A DNA stretch of 64,000 nt from Salinicoccus carnicancri Crm (GCF_000330705.1 NZ_ANAM01000003.1:1-64000), one strand, 5' to 3'. Numbered from the stretch's first letter, positions 23,867-33,425 are shown. Numbers and translations are program-made. The notes: generated from the sequence alone by a model not told the origin.

Positions 23867-24847
23867 ATGGCGTCAAAAAGGATAGAGTGGCTGGACATCG
23901 CAAAGGCGCTCTCCATCATACTCGTCGTGCTGGGGCATGCAGGCCACCAGTACCTGGATGTCTATCTGGGATGGTTCAGGATCCCGCTGTTCTTCTTCCT
24001 GTCGGGCGTACTGTTCAAGCCGGTCTGGATCCGTGACTTCTTCAGCTGGGCTGCAGCCAAGATGCGCCGGCTGATGGTGCCCTATTTCGCATACGGCATA
24101 CTCATATTCGCCGTATTCAACCTACATAACATGGACATGATATTCGAGCATATCGCCACGCTCCTCTACGGGGGCCGGGTGCTGCAGGGCCCTTACGGCG
24201 TGTTCTGGTTCATCACCGTGCTGCTCATGACGCAGCTGCTCCTGGGCCTCATGAGCCCGCTCAGAAGAGGGGTGCAGGTGGCGCTCATCCTGGCGCTGTT
24301 CATCATCGGGCACACTCCGGTGCTTTCATCCTACGACTTCTTCTGGAACGTGGACACTGTGCCGGTTGCGGTCTTTTATTATTCGCTCGGGTATTATGCG
24401 AAGGATTTCATCGTCAAATACAACAATTCCTTCTGGCTGGCGGTGTCATCCGCACTCATTGCGGCATTTTTCATCGTGCTTGATGCGAACGGCTTCATGA
24501 CCCACGAAATGAATCTGAAGATGGGCCGGCTCAACAATGTGTTCATGGACATCATCATTCCGCTTTCGTTCTTCATGCCGGTCATCTATGTAAGCACGGT
24601 CCTGACCCGCTACAGGATCAAAGAGGTGTTCGAGACCGTGGGCAGATATTCCATCGTCATCATGTATCTGCACCTGCCGGTCAACATATTCTTCCGTACG
24701 GTGCTCGGCTACGATGTGACGGTGTTCGAATTCACGTGCTTCGGCGTGGTCATCCCGGTGATGCTCGGCATGCTGATGTCGCGTACGGGCGTCACGAGGA
24801 GACTGCTGCTCGGGGAGAAAAACAGAGTGCCGGAAACTGCGGGCTGA
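23867..24847 (+). CDS. Acyltransferase-3 family membrane O-acyltransferase
   Basis: This is a 326-residue integral membrane protein with about ten helices. The N-terminal signature RIEWLDIAKALSIILVVLGHAGH has the conserved His of acyltransferase-3 proteins, followed by FRIPLFFFLSGVLF. Family members transfer acetyl or other acyl groups to sugars on surface polymers. It is the first gene of the long glycopolymer region and may O-acetylate the polymer or its precursor. ATG 23867 was chosen for GGGGTG seven bases upstream, though ATG 23849 in the same frame is possible. Confidence 0.85.
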   Translation: MASKRIEWLDIAKALSIILVVLGHAGHQYLDVYLGWFRIPLFFFLSGVLFKPVWIRDFFSWAAAKMRRLMVPYFAYGILIFAVFNLHNMDMIFEHIATLLYGGRVLQGPYGVFWFITVLLMTQLLLGLMSPLRRGVQVALILALFIIGHTPVLSSYDFFWNVDTVPVAVFYYSLGYYAKDFIVKYNNSFWLAVSSALIAAFFIVLDANGFMTHEMNLKMGRLNNVFMDIIIPLSFFMPVIYVSTVLTRYRIKEVFETVGRYSIVIMYLHLPVNIFFRTVLGYDVTVFEFTCFGVVIPVMLGMLMSRTGVTRRLLLGEKNRVPETAG

Positions 24848-24878
24848 AGCGGAGGACCCGCTTTTGTCCGCTTTGTTC
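24847..24878 (+). terminator. Possible terminator after the acyltransferase gene
   Basis: AAGCGGA (24847-24853) pairs with TCCGCTT (24867-24873), followed by TGTTCT, overlapping the stop codon. The T-tract is short. A TATAAT at 24922-24927 then probably starts the tagG transcript. Confidence 0.5.
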
Positions 24879-24964
24879 TGACGGCCCTGCCCTTTGGCAC
24901 GCATCGATGGCAATTATGTAATATAATGATGGTTAATCATAAAAATACGCTTTGAGGGAATACA

Positions 24965-25774
24965 ATGAATCATGTACTGAAGTTATTGAATGAGCAATAC
25001 AGAAGCCTCCACCTGATATGGAAGCTGTCCCTTTACAACATCAAAAGTGAATACTCGAACCATTATCTCGGCTTGTTCTGGAACATACTCCAGCCGCTGA
25101 TGCAGGCGGCGATATACTACATGATATTCGGCCTCGGGCTGCGCGGTGCCACGGCGCCGGATGCGGATATCCCGTTCATCGTCTACCTGATTTCGGGGCT
25201 ATTCCCGTGGCTGTTCATCTCCCAGGCGATCAACATCGGCTCGAACGCGATCTATGCCCAGCTCGGGCTGGTGACCAAGATGCGGTTCCCGTCGAGTGTA
25301 CTGCTGTCGATTTCCTACACGAACAGCCTGATCAACCTGTTCTTCATGACGGTCATCATCGGGCTGATCTCGCTTGCCGGCCAGTACAGCAACCCGCTCT
25401 ATTTCCTGGGACTGCTCTATTTCCTGGTGGCATCATTTGCGCTGATCTTTGCGATCACGCTTGTGATGAGTACGCTCATCATACTGGTGCGCGACTTCAG
25501 GAATGTGCTGCAGAACCTCATCCGGATGGGCTTCTTCCTCACGCCGATCTTCTGGCAGGCGGGGGAGCGCGGCGGACTGCTGCAGGTGGTGTCGGATCTC
25601 AATCCGTTCGCCTATCTCGTCCAGACGTTCCGCAACGCTCTCATCTATGACGACGGGTTCCTATACGGCGACGGCATCGACCATCTGTATTTCTGGAGCA
25701 TGACGTTCTTCCTGCTCATCATAGGGAGCTATCTGCATATGAAATTCAGATATAAACTGATCGATTACTTATAA
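24965..25774 (+). CDS. tagG: TagG-type teichoic acid ABC exporter permease (copy 1)
   Basis: This is a 269-residue ABC-2 permease with six helices. Characteristic sequence: SLYNIKSEYSNHYLGLFWNILQPLMQAAIYYMIFGLGLRG and LVTKMRFPSSVLLSISY, as in TagG/TarG, which exports wall teichoic acid in staphylococci. The matching ATPase gene is not adjacent but five kilobases downstream (30012-30920), with four polymer-synthesis genes in between. A second, more AT-rich permease lies at 43605-44414; both have the length of 269 residues and the same core motifs. The start ATG 24965 follows GAGGGAATACA. Confidence 0.9.
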   Translation: MNHVLKLLNEQYRSLHLIWKLSLYNIKSEYSNHYLGLFWNILQPLMQAAIYYMIFGLGLRGATAPDADIPFIVYLISGLFPWLFISQAINIGSNAIYAQLGLVTKMRFPSSVLLSISYTNSLINLFFMTVIIGLISLAGQYSNPLYFLGLLYFLVASFALIFAITLVMSTLIILVRDFRNVLQNLIRMGFFLTPIFWQAGERGGLLQVVSDLNPFAYLVQTFRNALIYDDGFLYGDGIDHLYFWSMTFFLLIIGSYLHMKFRYKLIDYL

Positions 25775-25787
25775 AGGTGGTATTTTC

Positions 25788-26936
25788 ATGCAGAAATATC
25801 TGCTGATCTGCAATGCATATCCGACTGTGGAAAAAGTCTATGCCAACGGCTTCCTCCACAGGCGCGTCAAGTCCTACCAGAGGGCGGGGCTTGACGTCGA
25901 TGTCATCGTCATCACGACGAAGGTGCTGAAGGATAAGTTCTACGACGGCGTCCACATAAAATACATGGATGAATACCAGATTGCATCACATATGAAAGAG
26001 AATCACTACGGCACGGTGCTGTTCCATTTCATCAACCCGAAAATGTTTTACGGCGTGAGTGAGCTGCCGGAAGGGCAGCGGCCGAACATCGTCGTCTGGC
26101 TGCACGGCTTCGAAGCGGAAGCATGGCACCGGCGGTACTACAATTTCCTTGAGGACATCAAAAAGCTCGACACCCAGCTCGAAAAGAAGGATACGGCCTA
26201 TGAGGCGCAGCGGCAATTCCTGCGTGAGATCATGACAGGCGGCTACAACATCAAATTCGTCTATGTATCCCGGGCATTCAAGGAGCTGTACGCCGATCCG
26301 TTTACAGGTGTCGTGCCGGAGCGCTTCTACATCATCCCGAACATCGTGGATGAGACACTGTTCCCGTATCACCGGAAGGAAAAGCGGGACCGGCTCAACA
26401 TATGCAGCATACGGCCGTACACCGCACGGAACTACGCCAACGACCTGACGGCTGAATTCATACAGAAGATCAGCAGCAAGCGCTATTTCAAGAAGCTGAC
26501 GTTCAACCTGTACGGCGACGGGCCTTTATTCGACAGGATCAACCAGCCGCTTAAAAAATACGATAATGTCCATCTGCACAAACGGTTCGTGCCGCAGGGC
26601 GAAATCCCTGAAATCCACCGGGCGCACGGCGTCTTCCTCGGCCCGTCCCGGCATGACTCCCAGGGGGTATCGATCGGGGAGGCGATGAGTAGCGGCCTCG
26701 TGCCGATCTCAAATGCCATCGGCGGCATCCCCGAATTCGTGGATCACGATAAGACCGGCATGCTTGCCGGGCGGGATGATGTAGACGCGATGGTCGCATA
26801 CTACGACAGGCTGTACAGGGACCCGAAGAGATTTTTGAACATGTCAAAAAGGGCCTCTGCCGAAATAAAGCGGCAGGCGGGGGCTGATACAGTGATCAGA
26901 AAGGAACTGGAGGTGATTACAAGTGACTGGAGTTGA
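25788..26936 (+). CDS. GT4-type glycosyltransferase
   Basis: This is a 382-residue GT-B fold glycosyltransferase. The C-terminal nucleotide-sugar site is clear: RLNICSIRPYTARNYANDL, LYGDGPLFD and the E-x7-E-like GVSIGEAMSSGLVPISNAIGG (E near 298). The N-terminal acceptor half starts YLLICNAYPTVEKVYANGFLHRRV. It probably adds a sugar to the wall polymer or its linkage unit in the cytoplasm. It lies 13 bases after tagG and overlaps the next gene by 14 bases, so it is in the same operon. AAAGGTGG is the ribosome site. Confidence 0.85.
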   Translation: MQKYLLICNAYPTVEKVYANGFLHRRVKSYQRAGLDVDVIVITTKVLKDKFYDGVHIKYMDEYQIASHMKENHYGTVLFHFINPKMFYGVSELPEGQRPNIVVWLHGFEAEAWHRRYYNFLEDIKKLDTQLEKKDTAYEAQRQFLREIMTGGYNIKFVYVSRAFKELYADPFTGVVPERFYIIPNIVDETLFPYHRKEKRDRLNICSIRPYTARNYANDLTAEFIQKISSKRYFKKLTFNLYGDGPLFDRINQPLKKYDNVHLHKRFVPQGEIPEIHRAHGVFLGPSRHDSQGVSIGEAMSSGLVPISNAIGGIPEFVDHDKTGMLAGRDDVDAMVAYYDRLYRDPKRFLNMSKRASAEIKRQAGADTVIRKELEVITSDWS

Positions 26937-27300
26937 CTGGGAAAAAGCATACCGGGACCTTGAAAGCCATATCGGACAGATCATGGAGGAGACGAGTGCG
27001 CTTGTAAACAACGCATCGCCGAAACTCCGCATCAACGACGTCCATGTCAGGGATGCGGGAGGCACGCTCGAAGTGATCATCGACGCCACCGGCAACCGGA
27101 TGACCTACGCGGTCTATGTGACCGACCGCAAGGGCAGGATGGAGACGCTCAAACTGCCGTACCAGCTGTCCAACACATTCAACCTGGATGTGCCAAAAGG
27201 CAGGTATACCGTGCAGGGCTTTGCCCGCCAGCATGAGAACGACCTTGATATCGTGAGCGAAAAGGTGAGCATCAATTTCAAAAAGGATGATGGATCATGA
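26923..27300 (+). CDS. Small beta-rich protein in the polymer operon
   Basis: This is a 125-residue protein, unrecognised. A helical start (WEKAYRDLESHIGQIMEETSALV) is followed by alternating strands (LRINDVHVRDAGGTLEVIIDATGNRMTYAVYVTDRKGRMETLKLPYQ...YTVQGFARQ) that look like an immunoglobulin-like sandwich. There is no signal peptide. It starts with GTG 26923 after GGAGGTGA, inside the end of the previous gene, and its stop overlaps the ATG of the next gene (ATGA), so translation is tightly coupled. It is perhaps an accessory domain protein for the neighbouring glycosyltransferases. Confidence 0.7.
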   Translation: MTGVDWEKAYRDLESHIGQIMEETSALVNNASPKLRINDVHVRDAGGTLEVIIDATGNRMTYAVYVTDRKGRMETLKLPYQLSNTFNLDVPKGRYTVQGFARQHENDLDIVSEKVSINFKKDDGS

Positions 27301-27920
27301 GCAGACTGATCCGGGTCACGGACCTTGAAGGCGGCGGCACACGCCATATACTGGAAGCCGACAATGCGGCAACTTTCTGCAAAGATGTAAACTTGGCACT
27401 CGGCGAAGCGGACATGCTCCATGTCGATGTGGACAATCTTACCCACGGGGAGATCGGGGCAGCCATGGAGCAGATTCCACCGGAAGAGAGAGTGCGCATA
27501 AGGATCATGATCAGTCCGGATCACCTCAGTGAAGCCCTGCTCGAGTCGCTTGGGGCAGGTGACATCGCGGTGGAGGGCGGACGGTTCATCCTCGGAACCG
27601 GTACAGCCGGCCCGGACGTGAAAGAACGCTTCAGGATACTCTCACACAACCTCAGGCTCAAAAGCAGGACGTATGAGATGGAAATCATAGAGAGCCTGCT
27701 GAGTGATGCGGATGCTGAAACCCGGAAATATCAGGAACTGAAGTCGCGGTACGACAATCTGAAGGCTGTCTCGGGCATCAAACAGGATGAGGATCTCGCC
27801 AGCCGCTATCTGAATGTGATGGATAAGTACAAACAGGCGCTCGACCGCCTGGACCGGCTCCGCAAGTCGAAGCTCGGCCGCCTGCAGATGGCGTATTGGA
27901 ACAGAAAGGGGAGGCATTAG
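27297..27920 (+). CDS. Coiled-coil accessory protein with KLGRLQ tail
   Basis: This is a 207-residue soluble protein. Residues 1-105 form a mixed alpha/beta domain of unknown type; about 110-190 is a long coiled coil (EMEIIESLLSDADAETRKYQELKSRYDNL...). It ends RKSKLGRLQMAYWNRK, a basic-aromatic tail that, from memory, also occurs at the ends of some Gram-positive wall-polymer glycosyltransferases and may dock to the membrane or to another enzyme. It overlaps its upstream neighbour by 4 bases and is directly followed by the large glycosyltransferase. It may be a scaffold for polymer synthesis; function inferred from position only. Confidence 0.65.
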   Translation: MSRLIRVTDLEGGGTRHILEADNAATFCKDVNLALGEADMLHVDVDNLTHGEIGAAMEQIPPEERVRIRIMISPDHLSEALLESLGAGDIAVEGGRFILGTGTAGPDVKERFRILSHNLRLKSRTYEMEIIESLLSDADAETRKYQELKSRYDNLKAVSGIKQDEDLASRYLNVMDKYKQALDRLDRLRKSKLGRLQMAYWNRKGRH

Positions 27921-29996
27921 ATGAAGATTGATTTCAAGATTAACATGCAGGATGTCAACTCCGACTATATCAACAAAGAAATCGAGGCCTTCGGTGCCCC
28001 CCTCCCCCCCGGCGTCTCCGTCATCCAGCAGGTGGACGGGTGGAATGCATCTCTTGCGCATAATGTCAGCAGGGCGTCAGGCGATGTCCAGCTCATCGTC
28101 GCGTCAACAGATGACGAAGTGCTCGCAGGCGTCCCGGCGGATGACAACGTCATCCCCGTCAAGGGGACGGTGGAGGATGCAAAGCTTTATGTGAAGTTTT
28201 CGCACTTCATCATACTTGATGGGCATCAGACGCTCCGTTTCGAGGACGGGGGCACGGAATGGAAGCAGACGGACATCATACTGTGCGGCCTGAGCGACCC
28301 GAAATCCGTCGACGGTAAAATCTACAGGCATTTCCATCAGACGTTCGACCGGAGGGAGACGGCTGATGATTTCGGCGTCTATGACAAGCTGATCCGGGAG
28401 AACACCCTGCTGCTGCCGTCAAGGAAGCTGTTCGTCCACGAATTCGATCGGACCCTGAGTTTCCGCATGAACGCATGGCTCCAGCAGATCTTTGCCATTT
28501 CAACGTTCAGAGGCGAACTGAAGCGGACGGAGCGGGTCAGTATCCACGGCGAACCGGCCAGGGGCTTTCCGGACTCCGCCGATGCGCTGCTCACGGTCAT
28601 CAGCCACATAGACCGGGCACTCGGGAAACGGTATGACACCTCGGCCACTGCGATGCTCGGGCATTTCAACGAACAGTTCACGGTGCCGCTTAAAAATATG
28701 CTGGACCGGGGTGAAATCGGCAAGGATGCGCTCATCGGCAGGATGAGGCAGATCGGCATCAAAAACATCCACTACAAGGCACTCAACAAAGGGGACGCCA
28801 AAAAACTGGTGCTCGCCTACTGCTTCCCGCCCTACAATGATACGAGCGGCAACGTCATGGCAAAACGCATCCATGAATCGGGCGAAATCGTGGACATCAT
28901 CTCCAACAATATGGACCGCATACGTACGCGCGATGAAAAACTGCTCAACCTGGTATCCGGACTGCTCGATTCCCAGTTCATGCTGGACGGCCCCCAGGCC
29001 TTCAGCAGCTGGGGCAGCATCGAGAGCTATGTGCATGACGGTTACCGGCAGTTCATGAACCATCGCGAAAAGTACGGGGAAATCTATTCCCGGGCGATGT
29101 TCACGCAGTCCCATTTCCTGGGCTACGAGATCAAGCGGCACAACCCGGGCATCAAATGGGTGGCGGAGTTCTCGGACCCGCTCCACAAGGACGTGAATGC
29201 ACTTCAGAGATACGCGCCAATCGAGGATGATGAGTATATAGAGAACCTGAAGCGGGATGTGGCCCCGGAATATCACGGGCTGCTGAGCGACAACGTCTTC
29301 AACCTGTGTGAAGTGCTGCCGTTCCTCTACGCCGACGAGCTGATCTTCACGAACACCCATCAGCTCAGATATATGATGGAACGCTTCGATCCGGAACTTC
29401 AGGAACGGATCAGAAAGAAGGCCACGGTAAGCCAGCATCCGACACCGCCTGCGGCACTCTACAGTCTGGTGCAGTCGTATTATGCTTTGGATGACACGGT
29501 GATCAACCTGGCGTACTTCGGCAACTTCTACGATACCCGCGGATTCAGGCAGATCGAGCTCGTGGCCAGGCAGCTGTATGATAAAGGCATCAACAATTTC
29601 AGGATCCACGTGTTCACGAACCTGAACGGCAAAACGATGCAGTTCCACAAAAGCAGCGACTTCAGGGATTACATCGTGCTGAACCCGTATGTGTCGTACT
29701 TCGAGTTCCTGAACCTTTCAGGCAGGCTCGATATACTGATGATCTTCGATGCACAGACGATCGGCATCAAGCCGTTCAATCCCTATGTGCCGTCGAAGCT
29801 CAGCGACTACCGGGGCAGTTCAAGCTTCGTGTGGGCATTCACGGAACCGGGCAGTGTGCTGGACCAGACAGTCGATGGCAATATTGCCATCACCCGTCAG
29901 CATGACTATCACGAATATGCGCAGGCGTTCGGAAATCTTGCCGGAAGGCTCGGCAAAGAGCTGTACAGGGCGGACATGATCACCTGCTCTAAATGA
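27921..29996 (+). CDS. Two-part glycosyltransferase, N-terminal domain degenerate
   Basis: This is a 691-residue protein. The C-terminal part from about 296 (LVLAYCFPPYNDTSGNVMAKRIHESGE...) is a GT-B-like glycosyltransferase domain, with WVAEFSDPLHKD, NLAYFGNFYDTRGFRQIE and PYVPSKLSDYRGSSSFVWAF. The N-terminal 290 residues resemble the shape of a GT2 domain but lack the DDGS and DxD motifs, so are probably not catalytic. The paralogue 31260-33425 has the same C-terminal part and an intact GT2 half. The two could act as a pair in polymer chain extension. GGGGAGG precedes ATG 27921, overlapping the end of the preceding gene. Confidence 0.75.
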   Translation: MKIDFKINMQDVNSDYINKEIEAFGAPLPPGVSVIQQVDGWNASLAHNVSRASGDVQLIVASTDDEVLAGVPADDNVIPVKGTVEDAKLYVKFSHFIILDGHQTLRFEDGGTEWKQTDIILCGLSDPKSVDGKIYRHFHQTFDRRETADDFGVYDKLIRENTLLLPSRKLFVHEFDRTLSFRMNAWLQQIFAISTFRGELKRTERVSIHGEPARGFPDSADALLTVISHIDRALGKRYDTSATAMLGHFNEQFTVPLKNMLDRGEIGKDALIGRMRQIGIKNIHYKALNKGDAKKLVLAYCFPPYNDTSGNVMAKRIHESGEIVDIISNNMDRIRTRDEKLLNLVSGLLDSQFMLDGPQAFSSWGSIESYVHDGYRQFMNHREKYGEIYSRAMFTQSHFLGYEIKRHNPGIKWVAEFSDPLHKDVNALQRYAPIEDDEYIENLKRDVAPEYHGLLSDNVFNLCEVLPFLYADELIFTNTHQLRYMMERFDPELQERIRKKATVSQHPTPPAALYSLVQSYYALDDTVINLAYFGNFYDTRGFRQIELVARQLYDKGINNFRIHVFTNLNGKTMQFHKSSDFRDYIVLNPYVSYFEFLNLSGRLDILMIFDAQTIGIKPFNPYVPSKLSDYRGSSSFVWAFTEPGSVLDQTVDGNIAITRQHDYHEYAQAFGNLAGRLGKELYRADMITCSK

Positions 29997-30011
29997 CATG
30001 GATGTGAGAAT

Positions 30012-30920
30012 ATGGAATACAAAGTGCGTGTAGAGAATGTATCAAAAGTCTACAACGTAACCAAGAACAAAAAGAAGCTGTGGAATATGATCCTGCCGTT
30101 CATGGAGAAGAAGACGGAGTACTATCAGGCATTGAAAGATGTCTCCTTCGATGTGGAGCCCGGGGATTCCGTCGGCATCGTCGGCCTCAACGGCTCGGGC
30201 AAATCCACGCTGTCGAACCTGCTCGGCGGGGTGTCGGAACCTTCGACCGGCAGCATCGAAGTGAACGGGGAGGCATCGCTCATCGCGATTTCGGCAGGGC
30301 TCAACATGGAGCTGACCGGCAGGGAGAACATCCGCATGAAATGCCTGATGCACGGCATGAGCGAGCGGGAAATCGACGGGAAGTATGAAGACATTGTAGA
30401 ATTCAGCGAGCTCGGGGACTTCATGGAGCGGCCGATCAAGAACTATTCGAGCGGCATGCAGTCGCGGCTCGGCTTCTCCATAGCCGTCCACACCGACCCG
30501 GATGTGCTCATCGTCGATGAGGCGCTCTCAGTCGGTGACGATACATTTGCGAACAAATGCATACGGCGCATGGAACAGTTCCGCGAAGAGGGCAGGACGA
30601 TCTTCTTCGTCAGCCACTCCATCGGGCAGATCCAGAAGATGTGCAACAAGGCGCTCTGGATCCATTACGGTGAAGTGCGCGAATACGGCAACTGCATCCC
30701 CGTTGTCGGATTGTATGCGAGGTTCGTGCGCGGCTACAACCAGAAGCCCAAACATATCCAGCAGCGGTACAAGAAGGCCATGATCGAAGGGCAGCGGATA
30801 TTCGAGTTCGAGACGCTGAAGGATGATACGAAATTCGGAATATGGAACAGCCTGGTCCTGGGCGGCGTGACGGTCAGCATGATTGTTGCTGCCTATTTTC
30901 AGATCATCGGGCATCTTTAG
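30012..30920 (+). CDS. tagH: TagH-type teichoic acid ABC exporter ATPase (copy 1)
   Basis: This is a 302-residue ATP-binding subunit. It has Walker A GLNGSGKST (58-66), the polysaccharide-exporter signature (NYSSGMQSRLGFSIA), Walker B DVLIVDEALSVGD and the switch SHSIGQ. The short C-terminal extension ends in one hydrophobic helix (LVLGGVTVSMIVAAYF), as in TagH proteins. It partners with the permease at 24965-25774. It is the last gene of the operon before the terminator at 30939-30962. The second copy is 44529-45437, also 302 residues. Confidence 0.9.
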   Translation: MEYKVRVENVSKVYNVTKNKKKLWNMILPFMEKKTEYYQALKDVSFDVEPGDSVGIVGLNGSGKSTLSNLLGGVSEPSTGSIEVNGEASLIAISAGLNMELTGRENIRMKCLMHGMSEREIDGKYEDIVEFSELGDFMERPIKNYSSGMQSRLGFSIAVHTDPDVLIVDEALSVGDDTFANKCIRRMEQFREEGRTIFFVSHSIGQIQKMCNKALWIHYGEVREYGNCIPVVGLYARFVRGYNQKPKHIQQRYKKAMIEGQRIFEFETLKDDTKFGIWNSLVLGGVTVSMIVAAYFQIIGHL

Positions 30921-30938
30921 GCGGAATTTTTCATAATT

Positions 30939-30962
30939 TTCCCGGATTGACCGGGAATTTTA
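30939..30962 (+). terminator. Terminator after tagH copy 1
   Basis: TTCCCGG (30939-30945) pairs with CCGGGAA (30951-30957), followed by TTTTAAT. Confidence 0.75.
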
Positions 30963-31042
30963 ATCGAATATTAATGTACGTGTATTATACTGAATCTGCA
31001 ATACGGTACCCGGGTGCCAAAAAAGGATGGAAGTGAGTCAAT

Positions 31043-31252
31043 ATGGACCAGTTGAGTTATGAAGAATTGAAGAAGATTGCCCTCGAAAGCCTGGAGCAGG
31101 AGGAGCGCGTACTCAGTGAGTTCAAAATAATTGACCAGGAAATGTCGGCCCTGAAGAATGACAATGCCCGATTGAACCGCGAACTCCAGAAATACAAGGA
31201 GTTCCTGCCGATAAAAGCCGCTCTGAAGGCGAAAAAGATGATGAAGAAGTAG
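31043..31252 (+). CDS. Small coiled-coil protein
   Basis: This is a 69-residue protein that is nearly all heptad-like helix (YEELKKIALESLEQEERVLSEFKIIDQEMSALKNDNARLNRELQKYKEF) with a basic tail KAKKMMKK. It has no known family. GGAAGTGAG stands before ATG 31043 and the large glycosyltransferase gene begins 7 bases after its stop, so it is likely a structural partner of that enzyme. Compare the coiled-coil proteins at 27297-27920 and 56378-57478, also next to large glycosyltransferases. Confidence 0.7.
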   Translation: MDQLSYEELKKIALESLEQEERVLSEFKIIDQEMSALKNDNARLNRELQKYKEFLPIKAALKAKKMMKK

Positions 31253-31259
31253 GGATAAA

Positions 31260-33425
31260 ATGGCTGAACTTAACATTCGAAAGAGATTGCAGGAAATTGA
31301 GGAACAAAAACGTGCCATCACTCTGGGGAAAAAAACGGCAGGCCGCCCCGAAAGCCATGAACTCCCTTTATCCGAAGGCATCAGTGTCATCATCCCCGTC
31401 CACCGCGGCGAGGAATACATCGAGCGGCTGATCGGCTCGCTCGAGGCACAGACGCTTGAGCGTGAGCAGTTCGAGGTCATCATCATCTTCAACGGGGAAT
31501 ACGTCCGGACCGAGGAGATATTCAACTCTCTCGAAACAAAGAAGCAGTACAGAGTGATCTATACAGAACAGGGCGTGAGCCGGGCGAGGAACGCAGGCAT
31601 CGATAATGCATCCTATTCCAACATCGCCTTCCTGGATTCGGACGATACGATATCGGCCGACTACCTGGAGAAATCCCTCGAAGCGTGCGAGCCGTTCACC
31701 ATACTGCTCAACCGGCTGTATGACGTGAAAGGGCAGAAACCGGACGGCGGTGCCAACCATATCAACCGGGAACTTACGGGCCGGGATACCTATCCGGAAA
31801 GCTACTACAGTGTCGTCAAAAACCTGTCATTGAACGGCGGCAAGGTGCTTCCGACGCACCTTCTGAAAAAGACGAAGTTCGACGAGACACTGAACAACGG
31901 CGAGGACGTGCTGCTCTATATGCAGCTCATCTCAGAGCACAAGCCCATCGTCAAGGTGAATCCGGACGAAGCCGTATACTACAGGCATCTGGTCGACAAC
32001 TCGCTCTCCCGCACGAAATCCAATTACGAGTTCAGCATCACGGACCGCATTGCGGTACTCGGACGCCTCCAGGACATCCTCAAAGTCGAGGATGATGAGG
32101 AAGTGCGGACACTCATCATCGACCGCATGCGTGCCCAGGCCGGCTTCATGAACCGCTATCTGAAAGAGCACATGGAGGACTACGCACTTGTCGCAGGCGA
32201 AGTGGCGCACTACACGGATGAATACTTCCCGTATGCACGCATGAACGAGGATCTGGCAAAGCGGCTGTACATCAGCTACTGCTTCCCGCCGTACTCGGAT
32301 ACAAGCGGCATCGTCATGGCCAAGCGCATCGTCGAAAGAGGGGAGCCGTGCGACGTCATCCACAACAACATGTACGACGTGCGCAGCATGGATCTCACAC
32401 TCGAGCGCCTGGCCGGCCCCTTCATAGCCAGCCGCCGGGAGATAAACACTACATCCTCATTCACCAACAGCAAGTACATCAGCCTGTTCGTCGAACGTGC
32501 GATGGAGAAGCTCGATATATACAGATACAGGGAGATCTATTCGAGGGCGCTCTGGCCGGCGTCACATGTCCTTGCCTACGAGATCTTCAAGGAGAGCCGG
32601 AATATCAGGTGGATCGCCGAATTCTCGGATCCGCTGTACCGGGATATAAAGAACAACATCCGCCAGGCGGGCTTCTATACAAAGAAGGACATCAAGGAGA
32701 TAAAGAGGCACACCGCCTCCAACTACCAGAAATATCTCGATGGCAACCTGTTCAACATGGCCGAAGTCATCCCGTTCCTCTTTGCCGAAGAGCTGGTATT
32801 CACAAACGAACTGCAGCTTGAGTCGATGATCGAGCGCTTCGATGAGGATTTCAAGGAGATGGTCAGGCAAAAGTCGGTCATCGACCGGCATCCGACGCTT
32901 GCACCGGAGTACTACAACTATCAGAAGAACTATGTGGCGCTTGATAAAGACAAGATCAACATCGGCTATTTCGGCAATTTCTACGAGACGCGGAACGCAG
33001 AAGAGATCATGAACATCGCGCGCATCATCAAGGCGGAGTCGCTCGATGTGAAAATCCATGTCTTCACCAACAGTACCCGGCAGGTGAAGAGCCAGATATT
33101 CTCGAACGGCCTGAAGGACATCGTTGAGGTGAACCCGTACCTCAGATACTTCGAATTCCTGAGTGCATCAAAGGAATTCGACTACCTCATGCTGAGTGAT
33201 GCACGGACGGGCGGATACAAGAGGCGGAACCCGTATCTGCCGTCGAAGTTCAGTGACTACCTGGGCTCCGGCACGAAAATATGGGTGCAGTATGAGCCCG
33301 GGAGCACCCTTGCTTCCATATGCAGTGAGAAAAGCGACAGCATCATCTGCAACCCGCTCAATGACCACGGGGCGATAAAAGAGAATCTGAAGAGAATCAC
33401 ACAAAAAGAGGAGAACCCGGTATAG
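31260..33425 (+). CDS. Bifunctional GT2 + GT-B glycosyltransferase
   Basis: This is a 721-residue protein with two glycosyltransferase parts. Residues about 40-330 are a GT2 (GT-A) domain: GISVIIPVHRGEEYIERLIGSLEAQ, then FLDSDDTISADYLEKS near 123 with the metal-binding Asp residues. From about 335 (YISYCFPPYSDTSGIVMAKRI) comes the same GT-B-like domain as in 27921-29996. It probably makes the repeating unit of a teichoic-acid-like chain. It is transcribed with the small coiled-coil gene just upstream, apart from the tagG-tagH operon. AGGGATAAA precedes ATG 31260. Confidence 0.82.
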   Translation: MAELNIRKRLQEIEEQKRAITLGKKTAGRPESHELPLSEGISVIIPVHRGEEYIERLIGSLEAQTLEREQFEVIIIFNGEYVRTEEIFNSLETKKQYRVIYTEQGVSRARNAGIDNASYSNIAFLDSDDTISADYLEKSLEACEPFTILLNRLYDVKGQKPDGGANHINRELTGRDTYPESYYSVVKNLSLNGGKVLPTHLLKKTKFDETLNNGEDVLLYMQLISEHKPIVKVNPDEAVYYRHLVDNSLSRTKSNYEFSITDRIAVLGRLQDILKVEDDEEVRTLIIDRMRAQAGFMNRYLKEHMEDYALVAGEVAHYTDEYFPYARMNEDLAKRLYISYCFPPYSDTSGIVMAKRIVERGEPCDVIHNNMYDVRSMDLTLERLAGPFIASRREINTTSSFTNSKYISLFVERAMEKLDIYRYREIYSRALWPASHVLAYEIFKESRNIRWIAEFSDPLYRDIKNNIRQAGFYTKKDIKEIKRHTASNYQKYLDGNLFNMAEVIPFLFAEELVFTNELQLESMIERFDEDFKEMVRQKSVIDRHPTLAPEYYNYQKNYVALDKDKINIGYFGNFYETRNAEEIMNIARIIKAESLDVKIHVFTNSTRQVKSQIFSNGLKDIVEVNPYLRYFEFLSASKEFDYLMLSDARTGGYKRRNPYLPSKFSDYLGSGTKIWVQYEPGSTLASICSEKSDSIICNPLNDHGAIKENLKRITQKEENPV

